The position numbers and the translations under genes are program-made. This document shows positions 17,711 through 26,131 of a stretch of 43,330 nt of DNA, piece by piece. Origin of the DNA: Variovorax sp. KK3 (lineage in GTDB: Bacteria > Pseudomonadota > Gammaproteobacteria > Burkholderiales > Burkholderiaceae_C); contig NZ_LYVO01000063.1 in NCBI RefSeq assembly GCF_001984055.1, forward strand, positions 1-43,330, read 5' to 3'. Below the pieces are notes generated by a model. The model did no database searches. It saw only the letters and a program-made list of their open reading frames with translations, and was not told where the DNA came from. Numbering within the stretch: the stretch's first letter is position 1; each line of letters starts with the position of its first letter.

Positions 17711-18685
17711 ATGTCCAGATCCGTCCTTAGGCGCCGCGCGCTGGCCCAGGTTCTTGCGTGCGCATGGCTCGCGTCGTCCACGCTCCATGCCTCGGCGCAG
17801 CAGACCGTGCGCGTCGTCGTGCCTTTCGCCGCGGGCAGTTCGACCGATCAGCTGGCGCGCCAGCTCACCGACGCGTTGCGCGAGATCAATGGGAGCACCT
17901 ACGTCATCGAGAACAAGCCCGGCGCCAGCGGCATCATCGGTTCGTCGGATGTCCACAAGTCGAAGCCCGATGGCAGCGCCCTGCTGATGACGACCGGCGG
18001 CCATGCGACCAATGCCGTGTTGTACGAGAAGCTTCCCTACGATCCTCAGGCGGGGTTCACCCCGATCTCGCAGCTCACGGAGACGGCGGGCTTCCTGTTG
18101 ATGGTGCCCGCCGCGTCCTCTTACAAGACGCTCGACGACTTGATCGCGGCAGCCAAGGCGAAGCCCGGCACGATCAGCTATGCGTCGGCCGGCAACGGCA
18201 ACACGACGCACCTGGTCGGCGCGCTTTTCGAGAAGGCGGCGGGAATCAAGCTCATACACGTCCCCTACAAGGCCACGCCGATGAACGACCTCATGGCGGG
18301 ACACGTCGACATGCTGTTCTGGGGCTCGGGCTTCGCCACGCCGATCATCCAGCAGGGCAAAGCCAGGGCGCTGGCGCTGGCCGGGGACAAGCGGGTCGAA
18401 GAATTGCCGGACGTACCGACGCTCAATGAAAAGGGCTTGCGCGGTGTCGACGTCCCGGCCTGGTCGGGCTTGTTCGGTCCGCCCGGCATGCCGCCCGAGA
18501 CGGCCGAAAAGATTCAGCGCGAGGTGGCCAGGGCGATGCAGAGTCCCGCATTCATCAAGTCCTTGAGTGCATCGCCGGGCACAACGCGTCTGGCATCCAC
18601 GCCGTCGCAGTTCAGGGAATCGTTGAGCAAGGAAATCGTCCGCCTGCGTCGCGACATCACGCCGCTCGGGATCCGGATGGAGTGA
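17711..18685 (+). CDS. Bug-family tripartite tricarboxylate transporter substrate-binding protein
   Basis: A 324-residue periplasmic receptor of the Bug/TctC type. Signal peptide at residues 1-29 (SRSVLRRRALAQVLACAWLA then SSTLHASAQ). Mature hallmarks: 'VRVVVPFAAGSSTDQLARQL', 'VIENKPGASGIIGSSDV', 'HVPYKATPMNDLMAGHVDML'. The ATG at 17711 has GAGAGG upstream; an earlier in-frame ATG at 17669 would bury the signal peptide. The stop overlaps the GTG start of the chorismate mutase-like gene. No TctA/TctB genes are nearby. It presumably captures the compound degraded by the monooxygenase operon, probably an aromatic or other carboxylate. Confidence 0.92.
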   Translation: MSRSVLRRRALAQVLACAWLASSTLHASAQQTVRVVVPFAAGSSTDQLARQLTDALREINGSTYVIENKPGASGIIGSSDVHKSKPDGSALLMTTGGHATNAVLYEKLPYDPQAGFTPISQLTETAGFLLMVPAASSYKTLDDLIAAAKAKPGTISYASAGNGNTTHLVGALFEKAAGIKLIHVPYKATPMNDLMAGHVDMLFWGSGFATPIIQQGKARALALAGDKRVEELPDVPTLNEKGLRGVDVPAWSGLFGPPGMPPETAEKIQREVARAMQSPAFIKSLSASPGTTRLASTPSQFRESLSKEIVRLRRDITPLGIRME

Positions 18686-19011
18686 GCGTGGAAGACCCAG
18701 CAAAGTCGCTGGCCGAACTCCGAGCCGAGATCGATGCACTGGACGACCAGTTCTGCTCGCTCTTGGCGAACCGGCTGACGCTGACGGATGCCGTCGGCCG
18801 CTGCAAGGCGCTGACCGGCGAGCCGCCGGAAGACCCGCAGCGTCAGAGGCGGCGCAAGAAGCTGCTCGAAGCATTGGCCGTCCGCCATCGACTGCCAAGA
18901 GTGCTCGTCCAAGGTCTGTTCGGGCTGATCAAGGAAGAAGTGGTTGCCCGCCACATGGCGACGGCGAGGCGACTTGGCTGTGTGCAAGGGGGCCGAATGG
19001 ATTGTCCGTGA
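18682..19011 (+). CDS. Chorismate mutase (AroQ-fold) domain protein
   Basis: A 109-residue all-helical AroQ-type protein with no signal peptide, so cytoplasmic. Active-site positions of the family are visible: R14 in 'LAELRAEIDALD', R31 in 'LLANRLTL', K42 in 'VGRCKAL' and R54 in 'DPQRQ'. The residue after R54, usually Glu in chorismate mutases, is Gln. The C-terminal 'PRVLVQGLFGLIKEEVVARH' resembles PchB-type isochorismate-pyruvate lyases. It starts with GTG overlapping the Bug stop (an in-frame GTG at 18688 is an alternative), making it the last gene of a catabolic operon rather than an aromatic amino-acid gene. It could be a mutase, a lyase, or a repurposed enzyme acting on a chorismate-like acid. 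Confidence 0.82.
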   Translation: MSVEDPAKSLAELRAEIDALDDQFCSLLANRLTLTDAVGRCKALTGEPPEDPQRQRRRKKLLEALAVRHRLPRVLVQGLFGLIKEEVVARHMATARRLGCVQGGRMDCP

Positions 19012-19110
19012 GTCGAACGCAATGCCTTCGTCACGGTATCGACACGCGGCGCTCCCTAACATCGGGTTGATCATGCCTCGCCGCGTCATCAGCGCTTACG
19101 ATGACAACCC

Positions 19111-19584
19111 ATGCCCACCCTGCGTCTCATGCTGCTCTGCACCTGCCTCTTCCTGGCGGCGTGCGCCGGTCAACCGACATCGAAGACACCCGACTCGCGG
19201 CCGTCGCGCATCTCCGCAGACCAGTCGCGAGACGTGGCGATCCATGCCGTGGGCCTGGTCGGCACGCCGTATCGGTATGGCGGCAACACGGTCGACGGCG
19301 GCTTCGACTGCAGCGGTCTGATCGCGTACGTCTACCGTGAAAGCGTCGGCCTCTCGACGCCGCGCACGGTGGCCCAGCTTGCCGGCTTCGGCAATGCCGT
19401 GGGGCGCGATGAATTGCGAACGGGCGACCTGGTGGTCTTCGGCGGCGGGCGGCCGACACACGCCGGCATCTACGTCGGCGACAACCGCTTCGTGCATGCG
19501 CCGTCCACCGGCGGCGAAGTGCGGCTGGACCGGTTGGACGGACCGTACTGGTCGCGGCAGAGCGTCGACGTGCGGCGCCCTTGA
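19111..19584 (+). CDS. NlpC/P60 family lipoprotein (cell-wall peptidase)
   Basis: A 157-residue outer-membrane-type lipoprotein. The signal peptide ends in a lipobox L-A-A-C with lipidated Cys18. The NlpC/P60 domain fills the rest: nucleophile C67 in 'GGFDCSGLI', H117 in 'RPTHAGIY' and third residue H129 in 'RFVHAPS'. Such enzymes cut peptide stems of peptidoglycan, typically between D-glutamyl and diaminopimelate residues; this is family knowledge. It lies alone on the plus strand after the catabolic operon; the OmpA-like gene follows after about 150 bases. Confidence 0.93.
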   Translation: MPTLRLMLLCTCLFLAACAGQPTSKTPDSRPSRISADQSRDVAIHAVGLVGTPYRYGGNTVDGGFDCSGLIAYVYRESVGLSTPRTVAQLAGFGNAVGRDELRTGDLVVFGGGRPTHAGIYVGDNRFVHAPSTGGEVRLDRLDGPYWSRQSVDVRRP

Positions 19585-19590
19585 TCGTGC

Positions 19591-19605
19591 CGGGCGACGC
19601 GCCCG
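19591..19605 (+). terminator. GC-rich hairpin after the NlpC/P60 gene
   Basis: CGGGCG at 19591-19596 pairs with CGCCCG at 19600-19605 around a three-base loop, seven bases after the NlpC/P60 stop. There is no T-run after it, so a factor-independent terminator is only a possibility. Confidence 0.25.
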
Positions 19606-19735
19606 TCTGCGATTCGTCGACCCATAGACCGATGGTGGGTGGGAAGGTCGTCGGACATAGGCCTTTGAGTGGAAGCGCAGCGGCGCGCAGAGGTCTACGC
19701 TTCGCAGCATTGCCAGGTCCGTGAGGGAGACGACG

Positions 19736-20809
19736 ATGCTCAAGTTGCTGCTTGCCCTGCTCATGCTGATCGGCGGCGCGAACGCGCTGGCCATGACCAA
19801 GGCCACGTGGCCCACGGCCGACCTGAAAGGCGCGAAAGACAGCGCCCTGCTCAAGCGCTACGAGGGCGCGTACATCGTCGTCACCGAGCAGAAGGCCTTC
19901 GCCGAATTCGTGTTGCCGGTCTCGGCGCTGGTGGAGGTGCCGGACAAGCGCGACCGCATGAACAACAGGCTCCACGAGCCCAAGGAGCGCAAGGCACTGG
20001 AGGGCGCCTACACGCGCCTCGTGTACGTCGTGCCGAATGGCCGGTCGCCTTTGGAGGTGTCGCGCAACTACCGCGACGAGATCCAGGGCAAGGGCGGCCA
20101 GGTGCTCTTCGAATGCAAGGACGCCGACTGCGGCGGCGACCCGAAGCGCGGCAGTTCGGGCGGCGGCGGCGAGATGAGCATGGCCATGTACCTCTACCCG
20201 GAGTCGCGCGTGACCGCCGAGTACGGGTCCACCGGGTACTGCGCCATGACCGCGTACATCAGCGACCAACGCTACCTCGCCGCGCAGATGCCCAACGCCG
20301 GCGCGCACGTCTCGGTGTTGACCTACACCGTCGTGGCGCCGGACCGCAACGGCATCTGCAACGGCATCAACGAGCGCACGGTCGCGGTGGTCGACATCGT
20401 CGAGGCCAAGGCGCGCGAGCAGAAGATGGTGACCGTGCAGGCATCGGAGATGGCGAGCGCCATCGCCGGCACCGGCCGCATCGCGCTCTACGGCATCTTC
20501 TTCGACTTCAACAAGGCGGACGTGAAACCGGAATCGGATGCGACGCTGGAGCAGATATCGAAGCTGCTGAAAGACAACAAGGCGCTCAAGCTGATCGTCG
20601 TCGGGCACACCGACAACGTGGGCGGCTTCTCGTCGAACATGGACCTGTCGCAACGGCGAGCCGCCGCGGTGGTCGCTTCGCTGGTCCAGCGTGGCATCGG
20701 CAAGGAGCGGCTCGCGCCGCACGGCGTGTCGTTCGCGAGCCCGGTCGCCACCAACAAGACCGACGAAGGGCGCGCCAAGAATCGTCGCGTGGAGCTGGTC
20801 GAGAACTGA
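19736..20809 (+). CDS. OmpA family protein with N-terminal DUF4892-like domain
   Basis: A 357-residue envelope protein. The signal peptide is MLKLLLALLMLIGGANALA. Residues about 25-230 resemble DUF4892 ('YIVVTEQKAFAEFVLPVS', 'RSPLEVSRNYRDEIQGKGGQ', 'VLFECKDADCGGD'). The C-terminal third is an OmpA peptidoglycan-binding domain: 'GIFFDFNKADVKPES', 'VVGHTDNVGG', 'NMDLSQRRAAAVVASL' and 'RAKNRRVEL' contain the usual Asp and Arg contacts to diaminopimelate. The ATG at 19736 follows a GGGAGA site; a GTG at 19721 in the same frame is less likely. It may tether the outer membrane to the cell wall. Its stop faces the paoC stop 27 bases away. Confidence 0.9.
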   Translation: MLKLLLALLMLIGGANALAMTKATWPTADLKGAKDSALLKRYEGAYIVVTEQKAFAEFVLPVSALVEVPDKRDRMNNRLHEPKERKALEGAYTRLVYVVPNGRSPLEVSRNYRDEIQGKGGQVLFECKDADCGGDPKRGSSGGGGEMSMAMYLYPESRVTAEYGSTGYCAMTAYISDQRYLAAQMPNAGAHVSVLTYTVVAPDRNGICNGINERTVAVVDIVEAKAREQKMVTVQASEMASAIAGTGRIALYGIFFDFNKADVKPESDATLEQISKLLKDNKALKLIVVGHTDNVGGFSSNMDLSQRRAAAVVASLVQRGIGKERLAPHGVSFASPVATNKTDEGRAKNRRVELVEN

Positions 20810-20836
20810 CCGGCACGAGCAGCCGCTTCGCTCAGG

Positions 20837-23062
20837 CTACAGAAGATCCTCCAGCCGCAACGGCAGTCGCCGCAGCCGCTTGCCCGTCGCATGGAACACG
20901 GCGTTGCCGATGGCGGGCGCCACGCCCACCATCGCGACTTCGCCGAGGCCCTTGGCGCCCGATGCGTTGAAGCGCAGGTCGGGCTTGTCGACGAAATGGA
21001 CCTCGATCTCGCCGATGTCGGCGGCCACGGGCACGACGTACTCGGCCAGGTTGGCGTTGAGGAAGCCGCCATGGCGCGGATCGGCCTCGCTGGCCTCGCG
21101 CAGCGTGGCGCCGATGCCCCAGACCACGCCGCCTTCGACCTGGCTGCGCGCGGTGCGCGGGCTCACGACGGTGCCGCAGTCCGCGACGCTGACCACCCGC
21201 GGCACGCGGATGCGGCGCGTGGTCGGCTCGATGCGCACCTCGACGAAATGCGCGATGAAGCTGAAGCCGACGAAGTCCGGATAGACCGGGCCCGCTGCCG
21301 CCGGCAGGCCGCCGGTGAGGCGGCCGAAGGCCTGCTCGGGTTGCCCTGGCGCGAGGCGTTGCGACTTCGCTTCCGCGAAGCTGCGGCCCGAGACCCGCAG
21401 CAGGCTGACCGCCGTGGCGCCGGGCTCGGTCGCGGCAGCGCCAGCGTGTTGCCGAAGGTCGTCCAGCAAGCGCTGGGTCGCCTCCATCACGGGCGGCAAT
21501 GCCGTGGCCGTGCCCCACGAACCGGCCGTGAGGTGCTGCGGCGCCGCGGCCGTGTCGCCCAGGCGTATCTCGATGGCCGCCACCGGCGCCCCGAGCGCGC
21601 GCGAAACGGTGAGCGCGATGGCGGTGCGGATGCCCTGGCCCATCTCGTGGCCGCCGACCGCCACCTGCACCGCGCCGTTCGACGCCAGCCGTACGGTCGC
21701 CATCGCCGGTGCGGTGGCGGCCTTGTAGAGGCCCAGTGCGACACCCCAGCCGACGAGGCTGCCGTCGGGCGCACGCATCGAGCCCGGCGCCATCGTGCGG
21801 CGCTGCCACCCGAAAGCCTCTTGGCCCTGCACCAGGCATTCGACCGCGTGACGCGACGAGAAGGGTTTGCGCGTCAGCGGATCGACTGCCGCATCGTTGG
21901 CCAACCTGAAAGCGACCGGGTCGCGTCCCACGGCATAGGCCAACTCGTCGATCGCGCTTTCGAAGGCATAGGCGGCGCCGTGCTCGAAGGGCGCGCGCAT
22001 GTAGCCGGGTGTCTGCACATCGGTGCGCACGAGCCGCTCGATGCCCAGGTAGTGCGGCGCGCCGTACAGCCGCGACGTGACCTCCGTGCCCATCGACGGA
22101 AAGAGGTCGTGCCTGGAGGTCTGTTGGTCGATCTCGTGAACGGCCGTCACCAGTCGGCCACCGCGATCGGCCCCGAGCCGCACGCGGTGCCGAGTCGCCG
22201 GCCGGAAGCTCGCGTTGTGGAAGAGCTGCGCACGCGTCATCACCAGCTTGACCGGCCGGCCCAACTGGCGCGCGGCCAGCGCCACGATGGCGGTGTGGGA
22301 CTGCAGAGAGTTCTTCTGCCCGAAGCCGCCGCCCACCGTCGGGGAGAGCACGCGGACTTTGGTGGGATCGATGCCGAGCTGTTTGGCCAGGCCGTGGCGC
22401 ACGCCTTCGGCGTTCTGCGTCGGCTCCTGCACGGTCAGCATGTCGCCGTCCCATTCGGCCACGGTCGCGATGATTTCCATCGGGTTCTGGTGCTGTGCGG
22501 CGAGGTGGTAGTCGAGGTCGACCGTTACCGCGGCGGTGGCCAACGCGGCTTCGGCATCGCCCACGCGGCGGTCGGCGAACATCGGCTGCGGCAGCACCGC
22601 GGCTTGCGCCAAGGGCTCGGCGCCGGGTGCGTCCGGCGTCGCGACGAAGGGCGTCGTCGTGTACGCCACGGTCACTTGTGCCGCGGCCTCGCGCGCGGCC
22701 TCGAGCGACTCGGCCACGACCATCGCCACGCTCTGGCCGCGGTAGGCCACCTGCGCCGAACGCAAGGGGTAGAAGCTCTGGAAGCCGAAGCCGCCGCCCA
22801 TCAGGAAGCCACCGGTGTCGAAGGCACCGATGTTCTGGTGGGTGAACACCATGCGCACGCCGCGCACGCGCATCGCCGCCTCGGTGTCGATGCGGGTGAC
22901 GGTGCCGCGCGCGATGGTCGACGACACGAGCGCGGCGTGCAGCATGCCCGCGCGCCGTGCGTCGCCGGCATACCGGGTCGCGCCGCGGACCTTGTCGCGC
23001 GCATCGACGCGCTCCGCGCCGACGATCGGTCTGGGCGCTGGTGTTGAAAGTGTCTTGGCCAT
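20837..23062 (-). CDS. paoC: Aldehyde/xanthine oxidoreductase molybdenum-cofactor subunit (PaoC-like)
   Basis: A 741-residue large subunit of a xanthine-oxidase-family enzyme, the active site of a trimeric PaoABC-type aldehyde oxidoreductase. Cofactor signatures: 'TVGGGFGQKNSLQSH', 'GYMRAPFEHGAAYAFESAIDELA', 'GGHEMGQGIRTAIA', and the catalytic glutamate E708 in 'GAKGLGEVAMVG'. The N-terminus 'RVDARDKVRGATRYAGDA' is typical of this group. It follows the FAD subunit by five bases. No XdhC/PaoD-type chaperone gene, needed by E. coli PaoC, is adjacent. Oxidation of aromatic or other aldehydes in the periplasm is inferred from the E. coli relative; the natural substrate is unknown. Confidence 0.92.
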   Translation of the reverse strand: MAKTLSTPAPRPIVGAERVDARDKVRGATRYAGDARRAGMLHAALVSSTIARGTVTRIDTEAAMRVRGVRMVFTHQNIGAFDTGGFLMGGGFGFQSFYPLRSAQVAYRGQSVAMVVAESLEAAREAAAQVTVAYTTTPFVATPDAPGAEPLAQAAVLPQPMFADRRVGDAEAALATAAVTVDLDYHLAAQHQNPMEIIATVAEWDGDMLTVQEPTQNAEGVRHGLAKQLGIDPTKVRVLSPTVGGGFGQKNSLQSHTAIVALAARQLGRPVKLVMTRAQLFHNASFRPATRHRVRLGADRGGRLVTAVHEIDQQTSRHDLFPSMGTEVTSRLYGAPHYLGIERLVRTDVQTPGYMRAPFEHGAAYAFESAIDELAYAVGRDPVAFRLANDAAVDPLTRKPFSSRHAVECLVQGQEAFGWQRRTMAPGSMRAPDGSLVGWGVALGLYKAATAPAMATVRLASNGAVQVAVGGHEMGQGIRTAIALTVSRALGAPVAAIEIRLGDTAAAPQHLTAGSWGTATALPPVMEATQRLLDDLRQHAGAAATEPGATAVSLLRVSGRSFAEAKSQRLAPGQPEQAFGRLTGGLPAAAGPVYPDFVGFSFIAHFVEVRIEPTTRRIRVPRVVSVADCGTVVSPRTARSQVEGGVVWGIGATLREASEADPRHGGFLNANLAEYVVPVAADIGEIEVHFVDKPDLRFNASGAKGLGEVAMVGVAPAIGNAVFHATGKRLRRLPLRLEDLL

Positions 23063-23067
23063 CGGTG

Positions 23068-24063
23068 TCAGGTCCTTTCCTTGGCCAGCATGAGCGCGTC
23101 GGTCACCGTCTCGATGCCGAGCGCGATCTTGAAGGCGTTGTGCGACAGAGGCCGGGCGCCCTCGAAAGCGAGCGTCGCCGCGCGCCGCGCCGTGCGGCGG
23201 GTGAGGCTGCCACCGATCAGGCTGCGTTCTGCCTCGGTCGCGCGCCAGGGGCGCGTCGCGACGCCGCCGAGGGCGATGCGTGCATCGGCCACCTGCGAGC
23301 CATCCAGGCGCAGCGCCACGGCGGCCGAGGTGAGCGCGAAGGCATAGGACTCACGGTCGCGGATCTTGTGGTACGTCGAGGCGCGCCCGACGGCGTCGCG
23401 CGGGATCCGGATGCGCACGATCAACTCGTCGTCGGCCAGCACCGTCTCCAGGTGCGGCGTGCTGCCGGGCGCGCGGTGCAGTTCGCGCACGGCTACCGTG
23501 CGCGCGCCGCGCGGGCTGAGGGTGTCCACCAGCGCATCGAAGGCCACGAGTGCGACCGCCATGTCGCCCGGATAGGTCGCCACGCAGGCGCTGCTGCCGC
23601 CCAGCACCGCGTGGGTGCGGTTGAGGCCATCGATGGCTGCGCAGCCGGCGCCGGGCGTTCGCTTGTTGCACGGAAACTCGAGCCCGTCGCGAAAGTAGGC
23701 GCAGCGCGTGCGTTGCAGCAGGTTGCCGCCCACCGTCGCCATGTTGCGCAGCTGTTGCGAAGCAGCCTTCCACAGGGACTCCGACAAGGCCGGAAACTCG
23801 CGCTGGACGACGGCGTGCTCGGCCACCTCGCTCATCGTCGCGAGCGCGCCGATGCGGATCTCGCGGCGCGCGCTGGCGTCGATGCGTTGCAGGTCGTCGA
23901 TGCGCGTGATGTCGATGACGGTGGCCGGTGTCTCGATGCCCAGCTTCATCAGGTCGAACAGCGTGGTACCGCCCGCGAAGAAGCGCGCACCGGGTCGATG
24001 CCGCGCCAGCGAGGCCACGGCCTCTTGCGCGTCGCGAGGGCGCAGATAGGCGAAGTCCTTCAT
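23068..24063 (-). CDS. paoB: Aldehyde oxidoreductase FAD-binding subunit (PaoB-like)
   Basis: A 331-residue medium subunit of the molybdenum hydroxylase, carrying FAD between the iron-sulfur and quinone/acceptor sites. FAD motifs are 'ARFFAGGTTLFDLMK' (residues 26-40) and 'ATVGGNLLQRTRC' (109-121). A cysteine group C121, C132, C141 in 'RCAYFRDGLEFPCNKR' and 'GAGC', with C160 a candidate fourth, matches the extra [4Fe-4S] cluster known from E. coli PaoB. The ATG at 24063 overlaps the stop of the 2Fe-2S subunit (ATGA). The C-terminal CO_deh_flav_C-type region starts near 'STYHKIRDRESYAFA'. Confidence 0.92.
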   Translation of the reverse strand: MKDFAYLRPRDAQEAVASLARHRPGARFFAGGTTLFDLMKLGIETPATVIDITRIDDLQRIDASARREIRIGALATMSEVAEHAVVQREFPALSESLWKAASQQLRNMATVGGNLLQRTRCAYFRDGLEFPCNKRTPGAGCAAIDGLNRTHAVLGGSSACVATYPGDMAVALVAFDALVDTLSPRGARTVAVRELHRAPGSTPHLETVLADDELIVRIRIPRDAVGRASTYHKIRDRESYAFALTSAAVALRLDGSQVADARIALGGVATRPWRATEAERSLIGGSLTRRTARRAATLAFEGARPLSHNAFKIALGIETVTDALMLAKERT

Positions 24064-24701
24064 GACGACGCTCCGGCCTTGGCGGGCACCATTGCCGGCG
24101 CGGCCTCGCGAATCGCGCGCAGGATGCCGGCGTACGCGCCGCAGCGGCAGAGGTTGCCGCTCATGTATTCGCGGATCTGCGCGTCGCTGGTGGCGTGGCC
24201 TTCGTGCACGCAGGCGATCGCGGCCATCACCTGGCCCGGCGTGCAGTAGCCGCACTGCAGCGCATCGTGGTCGATGAAGGCTTGCTGCATCGGATGCAGC
24301 GTGCCGTCGGCCGATTCGATGCCTTCGATGGTGGTCACTTCGCGGCCGTCGGTCTTCACGGCCAGCGTGAGGCACGACGCCACGCGACGGCCATCGACGT
24401 GGACCGTGCAGGCACCGCATTGGCCATGGTCGCAGCCCTTCTTGGCACCGGTCAGGTCGAGGTGCTCGCGCAGCATGTCGAGCAGCGAGGTGCGCGGCTG
24501 CAAGGTCAGTGCGTGGCGCTTGCCGTTGACGGTGACCTGCACCTCCTGCCGATGCGCATCGCTGCCAGGCTGGGTCGTGGCGTCCGCGCCGGCCGCCGCC
24601 GCCGTGATGGGTGCGCAAACAGCGGTCGACATCATGAAGGTGCGTCTGCGCAGCAGGGGCATGGTGGATGCTTCCGGGCTCGTGGATTCGGTACTGTTCA
24701 T
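24060..24701 (-). CDS. paoA: Aldehyde oxidoreductase [2Fe-2S] subunit with Tat signal (PaoA-like)
   Basis: A 213-residue small subunit holding two [2Fe-2S] clusters. Plant-ferredoxin-type ligands are C90, C95, C98 and C110 ('GCDHGQCGACTV'); the second cluster is C150, C153, C185 and C187 ('CGYCTPGQ', 'SGNLCRCGAY'). The N-terminus has a twin-arginine signal, 'LLRRRTFMM' at residues 16-24 followed by a hydrophobic stretch and 'AAAAGADA', so the folded enzyme should be exported to the periplasm with its partners, as in E. coli. Start ATG at 24701 is chosen; an upstream ATG at 24755 would add 18 residues. It lies 108 bases downstream of a LysR gene on the same strand. Confidence 0.93.
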   Translation of the reverse strand: MNSTESTSPEASTMPLLRRRTFMMSTAVCAPITAAAAGADATTQPGSDAHRQEVQVTVNGKRHALTLQPRTSLLDMLREHLDLTGAKKGCDHGQCGACTVHVDGRRVASCLTLAVKTDGREVTTIEGIESADGTLHPMQQAFIDHDALQCGYCTPGQVMAAIACVHEGHATSDAQIREYMSGNLCRCGAYAGILRAIREAAPAMVPAKAGASS

Positions 24702-24809
24702 AAGCGCCCGAGTGTGTCCGTCGGCCCCGCGCCGATAAATACCGTGCGCGGACATCAATATTCCGCCTGGCTCAACAATCAGGCGGCGCGGCAGGCGCCG
24801 GATCGCCGG

Positions 24810-25745
24810 TCAGCGTGCATCGGCCGGGTGCCTGGCCGGCCCGAAGGCCTCGGCGTACAGCCCGACCACCCATTCGACGAAGACGCGCACGCGCGGCGCG
24901 AGCAGGCGGCGGTCGGGGTACAGCACCGACAGCGGCATGACGGGGCTCTGCCATTCGGGAAGGATCTCGACCAGCCGGCCGGCCTGCAGGTCGTGTTCGA
25001 TGTGAAAGCGCGGCAGCTGCACGATGCCGCAGCCGAGGAGGCCGCACTGCACGTAGTTCTCTGCGTCGTTGACGCTCATCCAGCCGTCGCAGTCGAAGTT
25101 GCGCTCCTCCCCATCGACGAGCAGCGTCAGCGGGTAGTCGATGTTGCCGCTGCTCGCGAAGAACTTCACCATGCGGTGACGGGCCAGATCGTCCGGAACG
25201 AGCGGCGTGCCCATCGACGCGAGGTAGTCCGGGCTCGCGCACAGCACCTGGGGCATGTCGGCCAGGCGGCGCGCGACGAGCGCCGAGTCGCGCAGGTTGC
25301 CGGCCCGGATGACGCAGTCGACGCCTTCGCGCACCAGGTCGACCAGCCGGTCGCCGCTGCTCACCACCAGTTCGATGTCGGGGTAGCGCGCATGAAACGC
25401 CGGAATGCTGGGCAGCACGATGCGCGTGGCGTGCGTGCCGTGCATGTCGACCCGGAGCCGGCCGCGCGGGCTCGAAGCCAGGTGGCGCAGCGACGCGTCG
25501 GCATCGTCGAGCTCGGTGAGCACGAGGACGCAGCGTTCGTAGTATTCGGCGCCGTCGTGGGTGGGGCGCACCTGGCGCGTGGTGCGCTCGAGCAGGCGCA
25601 CGCCCAGGCGCGTCTCCAGGTCCTGGATGGCCTTGGTGGCCGTGGCGCGGGGGATGTCGAGCATCGCGGCGGCCCGGCTGAAGCTGCCGGTGTCGACGAT
25701 GCGGGTGAACAGCAGCAGGGTCTCGAGGCGATCCATCCGCGGCAT
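24810..25745 (-). CDS. LysR family transcriptional regulator
   Basis: A 311-residue LysR-type regulator with the HTH in residues 10-60 ('LFTRIVDTGSFSRAAAMLDI', 'ATATKAIQDLETRLGVRLLER') and an effector domain beginning 'GRLRVDMHGTHATRIVLP'. The 'TTRQVRPTHDGAEYYERC' segment is typical of the DsdC/AaeR-like CrgA subgroup. An ATG at 25736 (MDRLETLLLF) is an alternative start and gives the usual N-terminus of this subgroup. It precedes paoA by 108 bases on the same strand and diverges from the DUF1330 gene, so it may control either. Confidence 0.92.
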   Translation of the reverse strand: MPRMDRLETLLLFTRIVDTGSFSRAAAMLDIPRATATKAIQDLETRLGVRLLERTTRQVRPTHDGAEYYERCVLVLTELDDADASLRHLASSPRGRLRVDMHGTHATRIVLPSIPAFHARYPDIELVVSSGDRLVDLVREGVDCVIRAGNLRDSALVARRLADMPQVLCASPDYLASMGTPLVPDDLARHRMVKFFASSGNIDYPLTLLVDGEERNFDCDGWMSVNDAENYVQCGLLGCGIVQLPRFHIEHDLQAGRLVEILPEWQSPVMPLSVLYPDRRLLAPRVRVFVEWVVGLYAEAFGPARHPADAR

Positions 25746-25840
25746 TGTTGATCAATCTGGAATGGCCGAGTGCGCCGTGCAGTGCGCGGCGGGGCGACGG
25801 ATCGGGCTATATTGGCCGCCCCTCAAACCTGGAGAACGAC

Positions 25841-26131
25841 ATGGCCAAGGCCTATTGGGTGAGCGCGTATCGCGCCGTACACGATGCAGACAAGCTGGCG
25901 GCCTATGCCAAGCTGGCCGGACCGGCCATCACGGCGGGTGGGGGCCGGTTCCTGGCGCGCGGCGTGCCGGCGAAGACCTACGAGCACGGGCTGGCGGAAC
26001 GCACGGTGCTGATCGAGTTCGACAGCGTCGAGCAGGCCGTGGCCGCCCACGACAGTCCGGCCTACCAGGAGGCGCTCGTCGCGCTGGGTGACGGGGCGGA
26101 CCGCGACCTGCGGGTGATCGAAGGGGTCTGA
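25841..26131 (+). CDS. DUF1330 family protein
   Basis: A 96-residue dimeric alpha/beta-barrel-type (ferredoxin-like) protein of the DUF1330 family. Recognised from 'AYWVSAYRAVHDADKLAAYAKLAGPAI', 'GGRFLARG', 'TVLIEFDSVEQAVAAHDSPAYQEAL'. The ATG at 25841 is preceded by TGGAGAAC; the frame extends back to 25745 without a better start. Function is not established for the family. It is divergent from the LysR gene across 95 bases, a layout often meaning that the regulator controls it. No signal peptide. Confidence 0.88.
   Translation: MAKAYWVSAYRAVHDADKLAAYAKLAGPAITAGGGRFLARGVPAKTYEHGLAERTVLIEFDSVEQAVAAHDSPAYQEALVALGDGADRDLRVIEGV

Noticed and set aside
14828..19011. Idea that the operon is a complete classical meta-cleavage pathway
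   Set aside because: No two-module extradiol dioxygenase, hydratase or aldolase is present, and the VOC protein is too small; only a partial resemblance remains.
20891..23047. A 718-codon plus-strand frame opposite paoC
   Set aside because: Shadow of the real molybdenum subunit; composition-driven, with no domain signature.
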